Positions 8,025 to 15,724 of a stretch of 60,415 nt of DNA are shown in pieces (the stretch's first letter is position 1; the number at the start of each line of letters is the position of its first letter). This DNA is from an uncultured Rhodospirillales bacterium (GTDB lineage: Bacteria > Pseudomonadota > Alphaproteobacteria > Acetobacterales > Acetobacteraceae): contig CAIPLM010000293.1 of NCBI GenBank assembly GCA_903865895.1, positions 1 to 60,415 of the forward strand, given 5' to 3'. The position numbers were made by a program, and so were the translations under genes. The notes beneath the pieces are model-generated. The model had not been told where the DNA came from. It did not search any database and saw only the letters and a program-made list of their open reading frames with translations.

Positions 8025-9320
8025 TCAGCCGCGCTTCATGATGCGCGAGACCTGGGCCGCGGCCCCGTTCATCGCATCGGCAACGCTGGCCTGGCCGGTG
8101 GCGATGTTGTTCATCGCCACTTCCATCACATCCACGCAGGGGAGAAATTGCGGGATATTCGGGATCGACTTCTTGGTGCTCTCCAGCGCATCAGCGGCGA
8201 AATTATGCATGCCGCGGAAGCGGGCATTCACCGCGGGGTCCCGCAGGTTGGAATACTGCGTCGCCACCACGTCATTCTCCGCCGGATCGACGAGGATCGA
8301 ACGCTCGATCTCCGGCTCGCTGATCCAGGTCAGGAACTCAAGCGCGGCATCGCGCACCTTGGAGTTCTTGTTGACGCCGTAGATCCAGGTGTTGGTGTAG
8401 GTGGTCGGCGCCGCACCCGCATAGGTCGGCAGCGGCGCGAAGCCGAGCTTATCGAGCCCGACCGCCGAGTCCTTCATCGCGAAGCGGTTATAGATGTGCC
8501 ACCAGCACGGGTTCATCGCCGAGTAGCCCTGCACCATCGAGGTCGTGGCATCGCCCTCGTTGAAGGAGGTCGCGCCGGTGGGGCAGAGCTTGTACTTCAG
8601 CAGAATGTCCACATAGTCCTGCGTCGCCTTGAGGCCCGCGGCGTTGTTGAACATCGGCTGCATCTTGTCGTCGAACACATCCGATCCGGCGCCCCACAGG
8701 AAATTGTACCACACCATCAGGTTCTGCCCGGCGAGGCGGCCATAGGGGATGGAAATGCCGGCGAGCTTGGTCTTCTCCTGCACCTTCAGCCCGGCCTGCA
8801 CCACGTCTTCCCAGGTCTTGGGCACGCCAATGCCGAGCTCACCAAAAATGTCCTTGCGGTAGAACAGCAGCTGGATATGGCAGCGCGTCGGCAACCCGTA
8901 GACGTCGTTGTTGTAGAGCGAGGTGGCGAGGAAGGCCTTGGGATAGCGCGCGAGATCAACGCCGCGCTTCTTGAGGTCCGCGCCGATCGGGCCGAAATAG
9001 TTGCCGATCAGCGGCGGGATCCACACATCCATCACGGTCGCGAGGTCAAAATCCGGCGACCCGGCGACCATCTCGGCGGCGAGCTTCTCGCGCATCGAGC
9101 CGAATGGGACGTCGATGAATTCAACCTTGATGCCGGTCGCCTCGGTGAAGGCGGGCAGGCGCTTGGCCTGGGCGGCGTATTGCGAGGACCGCACCACCAT
9201 CACCTTCACGGTCTGCCCCGCGAAGGGCTTGCCCGGTGTGACGGCGGCCTTCGCCGCCTGTGGCAGGCCCGCGGCCAGCGCGGCCGCTCCAGCCAATGCG
9301 TCGCGACGTGAAATCCGCAT
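8025..9320 (-). CDS. ABC transporter extracellular solute-binding protein (family 1)
   Basis: 431 residues. The start MRISRRDALAGAAALAAG is a twin-arginine type signal with cleavage expected near QAAKAA, so the protein is periplasmic. The mature part has the periplasmic binding fold of sugar-type ABC importers (TVKVMVVRSS, then FTEATGIKVEFIDVPFGSMREKLAAEM, and NPCWWHIYNRFAM lining the pocket). It is the first gene of the minus-strand operon, and a divergent LacI-type regulator begins about 200 bases away. The ligand is not deducible. The downstream enzymes suggest a methylated or aromatic-type compound as readily as a sugar. Confidence 0.9.
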   Translation of the reverse strand: MRISRRDALAGAAALAAGLPQAAKAAVTPGKPFAGQTVKVMVVRSSQYAAQAKRLPAFTEATGIKVEFIDVPFGSMREKLAAEMVAGSPDFDLATVMDVWIPPLIGNYFGPIGADLKKRGVDLARYPKAFLATSLYNNDVYGLPTRCHIQLLFYRKDIFGELGIGVPKTWEDVVQAGLKVQEKTKLAGISIPYGRLAGQNLMVWYNFLWGAGSDVFDDKMQPMFNNAAGLKATQDYVDILLKYKLCPTGATSFNEGDATTSMVQGYSAMNPCWWHIYNRFAMKDSAVGLDKLGFAPLPTYAGAAPTTYTNTWIYGVNKNSKVRDAALEFLTWISEPEIERSILVDPAENDVVATQYSNLRDPAVNARFRGMHNFAADALESTKKSIPNIPQFLPCVDVMEVAMNNIATGQASVADAMNGAAAQVSRIMKRG

Positions 9321-9380
9321 GCTCCGTCCCCCCTCATTCGTATGGCCCTGGCGTTGGGCCAGGATCGAGGCGGCGATATT

Positions 9381-9392
9381 GACTGCGAATGC
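9381..9392. promoter_or_regulatory. Imperfect operator half-site pair GACTGC-GAATGC
   Basis: GACTGCGAATGC repeats the left half of the perfect palindrome at 9480 and partly matches its right half. It lies about 60 bases upstream of the binding-protein start, 99 bases from the second site. It could be an auxiliary LacI-family operator that allows looping. Inference only. Confidence 0.3.
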
Positions 9393-9479
9393 AAGCGCGG
9401 CGCAAGCCCGCAGCGTTCAGATTAGGCAAGGCGATTGACAGTGTGCCGCGTCTTCCCGTCCAATCCGGCCATCACGGCT

Positions 9480-9491
9480 GACTGCGCAGTC
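9480..9491. promoter_or_regulatory. Candidate LacI-family operator
   Basis: GACTGCGCAGTC is a perfect 12-base palindrome centred on CpG, the arrangement favoured by LacI/GalR-type repressors. It lies 25 bases before the regulator's GTG start, in the divergent promoter region, so it could control both the regulator and the seven-gene operon. A further hairpin, TGGCCC-N7-GGGCCA, sits at 9343-9361 in the leader of the binding-protein gene. Confidence 0.45.
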
Positions 9492-9516
9492 GTAGCAGCG
9501 AGCAAGGGAGACGAGG

Positions 9517-10587
9517 GTGGGACAGCCGGACGGAGCGGACGAGACGGCACATGCGAGGGTCACCTCGTATGACGTCGCGCGCCTTGCCGGGGTGTCGCAA
9601 TCCGCGGTCTCCCGCGCCTTTCGCGATGGTGCCTCGATCTCGCCGGACATGCGCGCCCGCATCCAGCGCGCCGCGCGCGAACTCGGCTACGCCCCCAGCA
9701 ACATCGCCCGCGCGCTGATCACCCAGCGCTCCCGGCTGATCGGCGTGGTCGCCACCCGCAACACCGCACGCAACAACCCTGACATCTTGTTCCACCTCGG
9801 CCACCAGATCCAGGAGGCCGGGAATCGGATGCTGGTCTTCACCTTGCCCGATACCGATTCCGGCGAGGGCATCCCCGACGATTTGTTCGCCTATCACGTC
9901 GATGGCGTCATCGCCGCAACCAGCCTGCCGGACGAGGTGCTGGCCGCCTGCGCACGCCGGCGTATTCCCGTCGTGCTGTTCAACCGTACCGGCCCCGCCG
10001 CCTCGGTATCCTGCGACCACGCCACTGGGATGCGCGATCTCGTCAGCCATCTCGTCCGCAGCGGCACCCGCACCCCCGCCTTCATCGCCGGCCCCGCCGA
10101 TGCGCCGGTGAGCGTGGAGCGGCTCAACGGCGCCCGCGATGCCTTCGCCGCTCACGGTATCGCGCTCGATCCGGTTGTTCATTCCGACTACTCGCACGAG
10201 GGCGGCCGCGCAGCGGCGGCGCAACTCCTGGCGATCTGCCGGCCGGATACTATCGTCTGCGCCAATGATACCATGGCCCTCGGCGTCATCGATGCCTGCC
10301 GCCACGAACTCGGCCTTCGCGTGCCGGAGGATCTCGGCGTCACCGGTTTCGACAACATCTCCCAGTCCGCCTGGCCCTCCTACGCGCTCACCACCGTCGC
10401 CCAGCCTTTCGAGCAGCTCACCCGCACCGCCGTGCGAATGCTCGGCGAACTGGTGGAGGGCGAGGCGATGCCGCGCGAACGCCGGCTGATGCCGGCGCGG
10501 CTGGTGGTACGGGAGTCGGTCGTGGGGGAGGGCCACAGCGGCCCTGAAGCCATACCGGCGGCGGCCCAAGAGCGGAATCCGCCCTGA
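9517..10587 (+). CDS. LacI-family transcriptional regulator
   Basis: 356 residues. The N-terminal helix-turn-helix is clear (TSYDVARLAGVSQSAVSRAF then a hinge helix around APSNIARALITQRSRLIGVV). It is followed by a periplasmic-binding-like effector domain with the characteristic IVCANDTMALGVIDA and DLGVTGFDNI blocks. The start is GTG, preceded by GGGAGACGAG. It diverges from the ABC/cupin/SnoaL/MetE-like operon and probably represses it until the imported compound or a product binds. Candidate operators lie at 9381 and 9480. Confidence 0.92.
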   Translation: MGQPDGADETAHARVTSYDVARLAGVSQSAVSRAFRDGASISPDMRARIQRAARELGYAPSNIARALITQRSRLIGVVATRNTARNNPDILFHLGHQIQEAGNRMLVFTLPDTDSGEGIPDDLFAYHVDGVIAATSLPDEVLAACARRRIPVVLFNRTGPAASVSCDHATGMRDLVSHLVRSGTRTPAFIAGPADAPVSVERLNGARDAFAAHGIALDPVVHSDYSHEGGRAAAAQLLAICRPDTIVCANDTMALGVIDACRHELGLRVPEDLGVTGFDNISQSAWPSYALTTVAQPFEQLTRTAVRMLGELVEGEAMPRERRLMPARLVVRESVVGEGHSGPEAIPAAAQERNPP

Positions 10588-10652
10588 TTGCAGGTCGAAC
10601 TCCGCTCCCGCTCCGGGTCTTGATCGGAGATCCCTACCGCGCGGTCTTCACT

Positions 10653-12248
10653 CTAGTCGGTCGGCAAGCCGTAGGCGCGCAGCTTGCCATCCCTGGCGCC
10701 GACGAACAGGCGGCCATTGGCGACGGCGGGGGCATTGTTCACCGGTGCCTTGATATTGGTCGATCGCCACAGCGTCTGGCCCGCGGTGATGCCGCCAGGG
10801 CCTGCCTGCATCGCAACCGCATACACACCTGGCATGGTCGACGCGACCGCACCTCCACCGCCAACGGCGAAGTAAGCGACGCCGTTGGCCACCGTCACCG
10901 ACGTCAACCGGGTGTCTGGGCCGACGATGTCGTGCCCGTCGGGGGTCGAATTGGTGCGCCAGGCGAATTGTAACGCGCAGTTCGATCCCACCCGCAGGGC
11001 ATTCAGGCCCCGCCCGAACGGGCCGGTTGGGGGCGAACCATTGTCGAAGACCGTCACGAGTAACAGCTGGGACTCCGGATCGAACGCCACAGCGCTAAAC
11101 GAAAGCTCCGGTGCCTTTGCGAGTGAATAGGCTCGGACGTTATAGAGGCTACGTGGGGTGGTCCGTGAAATCTCCGGCACATATAAAATCCCGCCCTTGC
11201 GCACGACCGGCACGAGTTGATGGGGACATGCCGTGGGATTGATCGGCACTGGCGTTGAACCGAAATCGCCGTCGCCTCCCAGATTCGTCGGCTTCCAGGA
11301 CCAGTCGATCGCAGAAAGATCCGGCCGAGCGGCAAAAATAGAGAGATAATAGCCCACCGCGTTCGTCGCCCCGAGCGGTACTGGGTTGCCAATCGCCGTG
11401 AACAGCGTTGGGCTATCGGAGTCGGGGTCAATCGAAACGCCGCCTGGCCCCCATATTGCGCCGCCGTCGATGCTCGGAACGGTCGAATTGCCGGTACCAG
11501 TGAACCACTGCTTCGTCAGAGTGCCAGCGGCGCCGTCGATGATGTTGATGCTGCCGTGATAGGGCGGTACGTCGCAGCCGGCGCTCGATGTCTCCACATA
11601 GACGGCGCCATTAAACACCGTCACCCCACTGAAAATCGTGCCACCCGTCTTGGGGTCGGAATTGGGCAGTTCGACTCCGCCATCCGGCCAACCCGGAATG
11701 GTAGCGCCAGTGGCAAGATCCCAGGCGTAAACACGGGCGTTGCTGGCCACGTATATCGCGCCTTTGCCCCCGTTTGCCGTGCGATCGATGGCCGCGGTCG
11801 ATTTGATGCCGGAAGCGCCGCATGTTGTGGCCACCGATCCGGTTTGCCGCGCCCAAATCAGAATGCCGTTCGGCGAGGGGCTGTTGGCGTCCACCGCGTG
11901 GAACGTCCCGCCGTCATCGCCAACATAGACGAGTGTCTTATTCAATCCGCCAATATTGACGCCGCTAGCAACAACGGGTTGGCCAATATTGTTTGGCCTC
12001 GCAGGCAGCCCATGAGCTTTTTGATAGTTCGTGAAACTATAAGTCCATTTGGTTGTCAGTGAGTGCACGTTCTGCGGGCTGATGCTTGTTTCAGTATCGC
12101 TATAGCCATCATGGCGCGGGCCGTTCCCGAACATGCGCCAATCGGCTGCCTTCGCCGGAGTGGCGACCGCCAGCGCTAACACCAGCGCGGCAAAGGCAGG
12201 CTTCGTCCGTTTGGTGGCTGAAGTATCTCGTTGGATACATTTGGACAT
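10653..12248 (-). CDS. Secreted PQQ-like beta-propeller protein (copy A)
   Basis: 531 residues with a Sec signal peptide (KRTKPAFAALVLALAVATPAKA) and a mature start at ADWRMFGNGPRHDGY. Repeated blade motifs such as GAIYVASNARVYAWDLATG, GGTFHAVDA and GVYAVAMQAG show a quinoprotein-type propeller. No CxxCH haem motif and no clear PQQ-ligand set are visible, so enzyme activity is doubtful. It is closely related to the next gene downstream in coordinates (12381-13955), with which it shares MFGNGPRHDGY, TFHA-DAN and ARVYAWDLATG. Its base composition is somewhat less GC-biased than the copy's. It is probably an exported or surface protein of unknown role. Confidence 0.75.
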   Translation of the reverse strand: MSKCIQRDTSATKRTKPAFAALVLALAVATPAKAADWRMFGNGPRHDGYSDTETSISPQNVHSLTTKWTYSFTNYQKAHGLPARPNNIGQPVVASGVNIGGLNKTLVYVGDDGGTFHAVDANSPSPNGILIWARQTGSVATTCGASGIKSTAAIDRTANGGKGAIYVASNARVYAWDLATGATIPGWPDGGVELPNSDPKTGGTIFSGVTVFNGAVYVETSSAGCDVPPYHGSINIIDGAAGTLTKQWFTGTGNSTVPSIDGGAIWGPGGVSIDPDSDSPTLFTAIGNPVPLGATNAVGYYLSIFAARPDLSAIDWSWKPTNLGGDGDFGSTPVPINPTACPHQLVPVVRKGGILYVPEISRTTPRSLYNVRAYSLAKAPELSFSAVAFDPESQLLLVTVFDNGSPPTGPFGRGLNALRVGSNCALQFAWRTNSTPDGHDIVGPDTRLTSVTVANGVAYFAVGGGGAVASTMPGVYAVAMQAGPGGITAGQTLWRSTNIKAPVNNAPAVANGRLFVGARDGKLRAYGLPTD

Positions 12249-12380
12249 TTCTATTTACCCGCCTTGAGATTAAGTGGTTAATGCTGCCGTCCTTGCCGGC
12301 AAGCAAATCAGACCATCAGCGCGGATTGCCGTATCTCTGAAGATGGCAACACTCCTCGGAGGCGAGCCTTCGCTACCGCA

Positions 12381-13955
12381 TCAATGGCCTGGGATTGCGT
12401 AAGCGTAGACGAAACCGGCATTCGTCGAAGTGAAGACCCGGCCATTGGCGACAATCGGTGCGTTGAGGACGGTCGCGGTGATATCGGCTGCCCGCCATAC
12501 CGTCTGCCCGGCTCCGACTCCGCCTGCGGATTGAAGCGCGACAGCGTAAATGCCGGGGGTGGGCGCGATTGCCGAAGCCTGGAAGCCGACGCCGAAGAAG
12601 GCGAGGCCGTTAGCCACCGTCACGGAGGTGAGGCGGGTGCCCGGGGCCGCGATGTCGGTGCCGCCCGGCGCGGCGTTGTTGGTCCACGCAAGACTAAGCG
12701 AGCAATCGTCGGCCACCTTCATCGCCACCAATCCCCTGGTGTAGGGCGCCGGACCGTCGCTGAAGGTGGTGAGCAGCATCAACTGGGAGATCGGGTCGAA
12801 AGCGACGGCACCGAAGGAGAGCTCAACGGTGGTCGACATCGCGTATTGGCTGACCTTGTAAAGGCTTCGCGGCGTTGTCTGGCTGACTTCCGGCACATAG
12901 AGCGTGCCGTTCTTGCGGGTGACCGGGACGAGCTGACGCGGGCAAGCGGCTGCGTTTATCGGAACCGGAGTGGATCCGAAATCGAGATCGCCGTTGAGGT
13001 TGGTCGGCTTGTAGCTCCAATCCACGGAGGAAAGGTCAGGACGGGTGCCAATGATCGACAAATAATAGTCGATCGTGTTGACAGCTCCGGTCGGGACCGG
13101 GTTGCCGGTGGCGGTGAACAAGGCGGGGCTGTCGGGGTTCGTGTCGATCGAAACACCGCCGGGCCCCCAGATCGCGCCGCCGTTCACGGTCGGAACGGTC
13201 GAAGTGCCGCCGCCGGTGAACCACTGGGTTTTCACCGCACCAGTCGCGCCGTCGAGAATATTGATGCTGCCGTGGTAGGGAGGCTTGTCGCAGCCCGCGC
13301 TCGATGTCGCGACATAGACCGACCCATTGTAGAGGGTTACGCCAGAAAATACTGTACCTTCGGTCTCCGGTTTGAGATTGGGGAGGAGAACCCCGTCCTC
13401 AGGCCAGTTTACCGCGGGGGCGCCGGTTGCGAGGTCCCAGGCATAAACACGCGCATTGGCGGCGACGTAAACCGCGCCGCGGCCATTATTCGCCGAGCGA
13501 TCGATCGCAGCGGTTGAAATGATCCCGTTGGAGAGATTCGCGCAGGAGACCTCGAGCGGCTTAATCTGGCGGGCCCACACGAGCGTGCCCGCATTCGCTT
13601 TGCTGTTGGCATCGATCGCATGGAAAGTGCCGCCGCCATCACCGAAATACATGAGCGTCTTGTTCGCCCCGCCGACATTCACATGGCCGGCAAGCACCGG
13701 CTGGGCATAGATCCGCCGTGCATTCTGGTCGGTTGGCAGCCCATGTGCCCGCTTGTAGGGGACAACGCTGTAGCCCCACTTGCGAACGAGCGTTGGGGCA
13801 TTCTGCGGCGTCAGCAACACCTCCGCCCCGGCGTAGCCGTCGTGGCGTGGCCCGTTGCCGAACATCAGCCAATCGACGGCCTGCGCACTCGCGACATTCA
13901 AGGCGGATATGAATGCAGTTGCCATAACCAATTGAATCGTACGCAACGTGTGCAC
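12381..13955 (-). CDS. Secreted PQQ-like beta-propeller protein (copy B)
   Basis: A tandem paralog of the gene at 10653. The frame is open to an ATG at 14042, but that adds 29 unlikely residues before a good signal peptide. A GTG at 13955 (VHTLRTIQLVMATAF, cleavage near ASAQA) restores a normal export signal, although the GGGGGAG upstream of it is very close. An ATG at 13925 is the alternative. The mature protein begins VDWLMFGNGPRHDGY and carries the same propeller blades as copy A, including GRGAVYVAANARVYAWDLAT. No haem motif is seen. The function is unknown. Confidence 0.72.
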   Translation of the reverse strand: MHTLRTIQLVMATAFISALNVASAQAVDWLMFGNGPRHDGYAGAEVLLTPQNAPTLVRKWGYSVVPYKRAHGLPTDQNARRIYAQPVLAGHVNVGGANKTLMYFGDGGGTFHAIDANSKANAGTLVWARQIKPLEVSCANLSNGIISTAAIDRSANNGRGAVYVAANARVYAWDLATGAPAVNWPEDGVLLPNLKPETEGTVFSGVTLYNGSVYVATSSAGCDKPPYHGSINILDGATGAVKTQWFTGGGTSTVPTVNGGAIWGPGGVSIDTNPDSPALFTATGNPVPTGAVNTIDYYLSIIGTRPDLSSVDWSYKPTNLNGDLDFGSTPVPINAAACPRQLVPVTRKNGTLYVPEVSQTTPRSLYKVSQYAMSTTVELSFGAVAFDPISQLMLLTTFSDGPAPYTRGLVAMKVADDCSLSLAWTNNAAPGGTDIAAPGTRLTSVTVANGLAFFGVGFQASAIAPTPGIYAVALQSAGGVGAGQTVWRAADITATVLNAPIVANGRVFTSTNAGFVYAYAIPGH

Positions 13956-14041
13956 TCCCCCGCGGTTATTCTCTGATAGCCATGTTACGGGGGGCTGTGT
14001 CAATTGCGAACGGTCAAACAATATCGTGAAAAAATGAGACA

Positions 14042-15598
14042 CTAGCGCGTATATCGGGCAGCGGTCGCCTCATCACGCCGGGGTGTGTAGGTGATGCCCT
14101 TGCGCGCCGCCCAATGCACCACCTGCCAATAGAGCGGCAGCAATGCGGCGTCGTTCATGGCGATCTCGGTGGCCCGCGCCAGACCGGCATTGCGGCGCGA
14201 CTCGTCGAATTCGCCGAGCGCCTGGATCAGCGCCCGGTCGAAATCGGGATTGCTGTAGCGGCTGCGGTTGAAGGCGCCGAGTCCGTGCGCCGGGTCGTAG
14301 CTCGCGAGCACGCTGGTCAGCCCGTCCGCCGAACTGGCCGAAGTGGTGCCGAAGCTGAACAGGAACAGGCTATAGGCGCGGCGCGAGGCGGCGGGGGCGA
14401 ATACATTATAGGGCTCCGTCACCACCCCGTTCACCGCGACGCCGCCGCGGCGCAGCATCTGGCCCAGCGCCTGCGCCACCGCGCCATCCTGCGGCAGCCG
14501 GTCCGAGGAGGCATGCAGCGTGAGGCCGAAGCCGCCGGGATATCCGGCCTCCGCCAGCAGATGCTTCGCCGCCGCGATATCCGCCGGCACCGGCTGGAGG
14601 GCTGGGGCATAACCGCCGATGCCCGCCGGCACGAACTGGGCCGCGGGCTCGGCCGAGCCGTCGAGCAGGCGGTTCGCCAAGGCCGCACGGTCGATCATCA
14701 GGCCGAGGGCACGGCGCACCAGCACATCCTGCAACGGATTGCGCTCCATCGGCTTCCCCGCGGCATCGGTGACGAAGGGGCTCACCGGGCGGGAGGCATC
14801 GAGCGCGAGATAGACCAGCCGCGTCGCGGCGATGGAGAACAGCGATGCCCTGGGATTGGCCGATAACGCCTTGGCATCCGCCGGCGGCACCTGGTCGATC
14901 ACATCGACATCCCCCGCCAGCAACGCGGCGACCCGGGCGGCGGGCTGGCGGATGAAGCGCAGGCTGACATGCGCCCATTTCGGCGCCCCGCCCCAATACT
15001 CCGGGTTGGCCTCGAAGTCGGTGCGGTTCGCGGGCACCCAGGCGCGGAACCGGTAGGGGCCGGTGCCCACCATGCCCAGCCCGGCGTTGAGATCGGCGGT
15101 GCCGTGGCCCTGGGCCGCGGCGCGGGAGAGAACGTAGATCTCGCCCAACTGCTCCATCAGCCGCGGCACCGGGCCATCGGTGGTCACCCGCAGAATATGC
15201 GGCCCCTCGGCGACCACGCTGCGCACCCCACGCGAGGCGCGCACGAAGGGGGCGGGGCTGTTCGGAATATCCTTGGCGCGTGCGAGCGAGAACACCACGT
15301 CATCGGCGGTGAACGGCGTTCCGTCATGGAAGCGCACGCCCTCGCGCAGCGTGATGCGCCAGGTCGTCGCGTCCAGCGCCTGCCAGGCGGTGGCCAGCGC
15401 CGGCTGCATCTGGTTCTGCGCGTCGCTCGCGATCAGCCGGTCGAAAATATCGCTCGCGGTGTCGCCGTTCGGGCCGGTGCCGGCGAAATGCGGGTCCATT
15501 GCCGAATGCTCGGCGGCGCGCGCGATGACGAGATCGGCCGCGCGCGACGCGGCGGCGGGCAGAAGGGCGAGGAGGGAAGCGAGCAGGACGGGGCGCAT
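14042..15598 (-). CDS. ABC transporter substrate-binding protein, peptide/nickel type (family 5)
   Basis: 518 residues from MRPVLLASLLALLPAAASRA, a clean Sec signal; the longer upstream frame was rejected. The body shows the family 5 hallmarks: FDRLIASDAQNQMQPALATAW, the WRITLREGVRFHDGTPFTADDV signature and FVPAGIGGYAP further on. Family 5 proteins bind oligopeptides, nickel chelates or opines in the periplasm. No permease or ATPase genes flank it, so it is an orphan that must borrow a transporter. It is followed on the same strand by copy B of the propeller proteins. Confidence 0.88.
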   Translation of the reverse strand: MRPVLLASLLALLPAAASRAADLVIARAAEHSAMDPHFAGTGPNGDTASDIFDRLIASDAQNQMQPALATAWQALDATTWRITLREGVRFHDGTPFTADDVVFSLARAKDIPNSPAPFVRASRGVRSVVAEGPHILRVTTDGPVPRLMEQLGEIYVLSRAAAQGHGTADLNAGLGMVGTGPYRFRAWVPANRTDFEANPEYWGGAPKWAHVSLRFIRQPAARVAALLAGDVDVIDQVPPADAKALSANPRASLFSIAATRLVYLALDASRPVSPFVTDAAGKPMERNPLQDVLVRRALGLMIDRAALANRLLDGSAEPAAQFVPAGIGGYAPALQPVPADIAAAKHLLAEAGYPGGFGLTLHASSDRLPQDGAVAQALGQMLRRGGVAVNGVVTEPYNVFAPAASRRAYSLFLFSFGTTSASSADGLTSVLASYDPAHGLGAFNRSRYSNPDFDRALIQALGEFDESRRNAGLARATEIAMNDAALLPLYWQVVHWAARKGITYTPRRDEATAARYTR

Positions 15599-15674
15599 GA
15601 GGGCTTCCAAGTGAAGGGTCTCACCATGGTCGGCCAGGGGCGCCGTCGGTTCAAGCGCTGGGCCGCAAAAGAAA

Positions 15675-15700
15675 ACGCCCGGCGGAGACCCGCCGGGCGT
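15675..15700 (-). terminator. Intrinsic terminator of clpA
   Basis: A perfect 11-base stem (ACGCCCGGCGG / CCGCCGGGCGT) with a four-base loop, followed on the minus strand by TTTTCTTTTG. It begins 25 bases past the clpA stop, well placed to end clpA transcription. Confidence 0.8.
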
Positions 15701-15724
15701 CATACTGATGGGCGGAGAGGGCGA

